Program-made: the position numbers and the translations under genes
Assembly (NCBI GenBank): GCA_036898135.1
Contig: CM072513.1
Coordinates: 38,241,937 to 38,305,936 of the forward strand
Source: Oncomelania hupensis
Lineage: Eukaryota > Mollusca > Gastropoda > Littorinimorpha > Pomatiopsidae
DNA length: 64,000 bases
Reading direction: 5' to 3'
In this document: positions 60,558 to 64,000 of the stretch, piece after piece
Numbering within the stretch: position 1 is the stretch's first letter
Layout of the letters: each line of letters starts with the position of its first letter
Notes under the pieces: model-generated
What the model saw: only the letters and a program-made list of their open reading frames with translations
Database searches by the model: none
Told to the model about the DNA's origin: nothing

Positions 60558-63178
60558 TCCTAATTCCTATCCTATCCTGTCCCGTAACTCGGAGGTCGTA
60601 GGGGCACCACAGATGATCGTTTTACCAGCATACTCCATCTTTCTCTGTCCTCAGCAACCCTAATGGCTTCGCTCAGTGTCAAACCAGTCCATTCTCGAAT
60701 GTTGTCCTCCCACCTCTTTTTCGGTCTCCCTCTTCTTCTACCTCCTTGCACTGTGTCTTGCAGAATGGTCTTTGCAAGGCCGGATGATCTGGTGACGTGA
60801 CCATACCATCGGAGTTTCCGTTTCTTCACCACTGTGAGCAGGTCATCGTGTTGTCCAATGGCTTGTGTGATGGTCTGTCGGAGTTTGTCTTTGGTGATGT
60901 GTTGGGTATAGGAAATGCCTAGAAATCTTCTGTAGCACCTCATCTCCATGCTTTGTATTCTTAGTTGTAGATCTGCTGTGAGGGTCCATGTTTCACAAGC
61001 ATATAGGAAGATGGAGATGACAAGGGAGCGCAGCTTGTCAGGGCAGCAGTTGTTTGTGCGATCCTGGAGAGGACTTCCTGTCGGGACCCACTGTCTGATA
61101 CAATGGCTCCTAAATATTTGAAGCTATGCACTGTGTTGAGGGATTGGCCTTGGACTTTGATGTCCGTGTTGATGCCATTAGTGTTGTTGGTCATCATTTT
61201 GGTCTTCTCTGCACTTATTTCTATTCCATATGATAAGCTCTGGAGGTGGTGTCAAGCCTCTGGACCAGCTGTTCAAGTTCTTGTTCCTCTCCAGCCAATC
61301 CATCAATGTCATCAGCAAAACGAAGATTGGAGATTGCTCTACCCCCTATGCTGACTGTGCCTTCGTGATCTGCAAGGGCATCTGACATGATGCGCTCTAG
61401 GAAGATGTCGAAGAGTGTTGGAAAGAGTAGGCATCCTTGACGCACACCGATTGTTCTTCTGAACCAGTTCCGATGGCGCTGTTATGGAGGACTGCACTGG
61501 TAGCCTTGTCATACATGCTTTTGATGACTTCAATAATTTTAGGGCTGATGTTGTACACTTTCATTGTTGCCCATAGAGCTGCATGCCAGACTCGGTCAAA
61601 CGCCTTCTTGAAGTCTATGAACACATGATATAGATGTTGTTGGTGCTGTAGGTATTTCTCACAGATTATTCTGAGGTTGAAAATCTGTTCAGTGGTACTT
61701 CGCCCTGCCCTGAATCCAGCTTGTTCTTCATCTATGATTTGTTCAGCTTGGGTTTTCTTGTTGAGAATTATTTTTAGGAGGACCTTGCTGGGATGGCTGA
61801 TGAGGCTGATGGTGCGGTAATTTTCACACTCCTGAAGGTTACCTTTTTGGGAAGAGACAAGCGACTGGGTCCATGGTGTAGGCCACTCCCCACTCTGCCA
61901 GATCTTGTTACAGATATTGGTGAGGACATCAATCATCGCTTCTCCTCCTGCTTGTAGCAGTTCCGCGGGTATGTTGTCCACTCCCGCTGACTTCCCTTTC
62001 TTCAGCGATTGCACTGCTGCCTCAACTTCTTCTCGGAGAATTTGGAGGATTTCTTCTTCTTCTCTGTTCTTGGGACATGCTAGAACTGATGGATCTCCAT
62101 TTGGTGTGTGGTTGTAAAGGTCAGAGCAGTACTCTGTCCACCTGTCCAAGACTTCTTGTTCTTCTGTAAGGCAAATGCCAGACTTGCTTTGGATCGTGGA
62201 GACTTTAGGCTGTTTAACACTTGTCAGCCGCTTCACAGTCTGGTAGGCCTTCTTGCTATTGTTCTTGTTCAGACTATTCTCTATTACCTTGCATTGATCT
62301 TCTATCCAGTTCTCCTTTGCTGTGCGCATGCCTTTTCGGATGTCATTGTTGATTTTTCGGTAGACATCAGCTCCCTGTGAGGTGTTCTTTTTCTTTTTCA
62401 TCTCTCTTCGTTTATCACACAGATCCAAAAGTTCAGGTGTGATCCACAGCTTCTTTGGTTGGTGCTTGCCAAGGATCTCAGTGGCGGCATCTGTCACAGC
62501 TAGGTTGAAGGTGGTGGTCATGGTGTTGACATCTACTTCACCAGCCCCCAAAATGAGCAGTGGTACAAATTTCCCTCCAATTGTGACCTGAAATAATTCT
62601 GCCACCTCCGGGGCTTGCAGTTTGTCGAGGTGTGTAGTGGAAAGACATCATCACGAGATTGTGGTCACTTCCGATGTCTGCTCCTGGAAAAGTGCGTGTC
62701 CTGCCAATGTTGATGCTTGATCTGAAGCGTTTCTTGACCATGATGTAGTCTATCTGGTTGTGATGCTCCCCGCCGGGACTGTGCTATGTCCATCGTCTGG
62801 AGTTTGTGTGGAGTCCAAGCATGTTTGCCAGTACCAGATTGTTGTATCTGGCAAACTCCAGGAGTCTCAGACCCCTGTCATTTGTCTCGTTGCAGTGGGG
62901 TCCACATGTGTCTCCCCAGTTGTGGTGCGCATCTTGGCCAACCTTGGCATTCCAGTCGCCTTGCACTATGACTATGTTCTTTTTCGGCACTTGGTCAAGG
63001 ACAGCCTGTAGATTTTCATAAAAATCCTCCACGTGAGGTTCCTCCGCCCTGGCCGGCGACTTCTGTGTAGAAGACTTTCGCCAAGTGATGCCGTGCTAAC
63101 ATCACCCCTGTTAGTCGTCTCTTGCGACACGCCGGGAAACGTTGGGTCTATTCTATTTAGTGCCCGAACCCACAGAGC
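60558..63178 (-). mobile_element. RTE-type LINE copy 7, both ends present, 13-bp TSD
   Basis: Flanked by AATACACAATTTA at 60545-60557 and 63179-63191. The 3' end (60558) has the CCTATCC tail. The minus strand shows, in order, a 5' leader (GCGTGTCGCAAGAGACGACT), the middle of an endonuclease (VQGDWNAKVG, GSDHNLVMMSFH), connector KGKSAGVDNIPAELLQAGGE, motif A IDFKKAFDRVWHAAL, motif C FADDIDGL and RGRPKKRWEDNIREWTGL. The longest frame is 402 codons (62605-61397). The start of the endonuclease is missing between leader and MEDFYENL (63032), and frameshifts separate the parts. Non-autonomous. Confidence 0.94.
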
Positions 63179-63315
63179 AAATACACAATTTAACTGAATT
63201 TTAAGTAATATTTACCTGGATGACATGTGATAGGTCCAGGAAACAGTTTCTGCGTTTTTGATGACGTTTAATAACAGTAACACAGTACTCAGTAGTGCAT
63301 AAAATAAACAAATAT

Positions 63316-63321
63316 TTTATT
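63316..63321 (-). terminator. Candidate poly(A) signal of the minus-strand gene
   Basis: AATAAA on the minus strand about 275 bp after the stop codon at 63595. Confidence 0.45.
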
Positions 63322-63594
63322 GAAAAGACCATGGGCAAAACAAAAGCACACATGCACAAAATTGTCACTTTTGAATGGGTACGCAAACATCCTTTCTACC
63401 ATGAATGAGGGATTGAATTCCAAGTTGTATTTCTTTATTGACAGCCATTACTGAACAAATGGCATATTCTGTTCTAGTTATGATCCAGGCAGGAGTAGTA
63501 TGAGCGCAGAAAATGATAACATTCCTTGGTGGAAATAAGTAAGCAGAGAAAGTAGTTAGTACTCTGCCAGTCCATAGGCATGACAAGATTTGTT

Positions 63595-63782
63595 TCAGCA
63601 TAGCCTAAGGGCAATTGGGGTCCCAGTATAATTTCCTTGGTATGAATAGTGTTGAAGTTGCTGAGGATCCTCAAATTTTATGTAGTCCATTGGACCCTTG
63701 CCCTTGGACATCGTTTTGGGCACCTTTGGAAACAGAGATAGACTAGGTAGCAGTTCAAAGTCAAGCTGTGGCATCACAATTT
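63595..63782 (-). CDS. Terminal exon of an unrecognised gene
   Basis: After a good acceptor (CTCTGACAG) the frame reads IVMPQLDFELLPSLSLFPKV, PKTMSKGKGPMDYIKFEDP, QQLQHYSYQGNYTGTPIALR and LC, then TGA. Composition is ordinary for coding sequence, without repeats, and a poly(A) signal follows. I do not recognise the family; upstream exons should lie beyond 64000 on the minus strand. The nearby GTPase gene is on the opposite strand. Confidence 0.5.
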
Positions 63783-64000
63783 CTGTCAGAGTTTTTTAAC
63801 AGCAATGTGTAAATAATACAGTGGAAAGTTAAAGAGTGTTAAATCTTTCAACCTAATTTGTGGTGTTTATGGTAGAAGAATGAGCTCACAAGAATACATT
63901 GGGCTTGTAGTAGTCTGGAGTTAAAAAAGAAGAAATTGGCCGGGGTCAAACGGCCATCTAGGCGCTGGTAGAGAGTGCAGGGGAATGATCCTCCCTCCCC

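Overview
This is a eukaryotic, animal window. It has long introns with GT-AG borders, many decayed non-LTR retrotransposons, a tRNA-derived SINE, miniature DNA transposons, satellites and microsatellites. The two complete genes are single-copy animal genes. The mixture of RTE-, CR1/L2/Rex1- and Jockey-type LINEs, the SINE and piggyBac/hAT-like elements fits a lophotrochozoan, most likely a gastropod mollusc. That placement is inference; nothing here fixes the species.

Layout. 1-6.5 kb is repeat territory: a trinucleotide array and four LINE fragments, two of them fused head to head. 7.3-14.9 kb (+) is a complete eight-exon tubulin-tyrosine ligase gene (TTL; 381 aa predicted), with a CR1/L2-like LINE in intron 1 and a Rex1-like LINE in intron 7. 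15-19.6 kb is the convergent intergenic stretch, with a full tRNA-headed SINE. 19.65-57.29 kb (-) is a complete twelve-exon NXF1 gene (mRNA export receptor; 697 aa predicted), in which about 2.1 kb of coding sequence is spread over 37.6 kb of repeat-filled introns. All exon phases join without a break. 58.7-59.5 kb is a 31-bp minisatellite. 60.2 kb onward (+) starts an ARF/ARL-type small GTPase gene whose first visible intron carries an RTE element with a 13-bp target duplication. 63.6 kb (-) holds the terminal exon of a gene I do not recognise.

TTL re-adds tyrosine to alpha-tubulin and NXF1 carries mRNPs through nuclear pores. They lie tail to tail but I see no functional link between them.

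The most remarkable structure is in the second NXF1 intron (40.4-47.0 kb). An RTE LINE is split by a TIR element with a 6-bp target duplication. That element is split by a TTAA-flanked (piggyBac-like) element, which is split in turn by a Rex1-like LINE and a hAT-like MITE. One LINE/host junction is then tandemly duplicated. Removing the inserts restores the TTAA element to 687 bp, about the length of its intact second copy at 28.5 kb. Other unusual items are a fold-back element with a 7-bp duplication at 55.6-56.9 kb, and a Lys in place of the catalytic Gln in the small GTPase.
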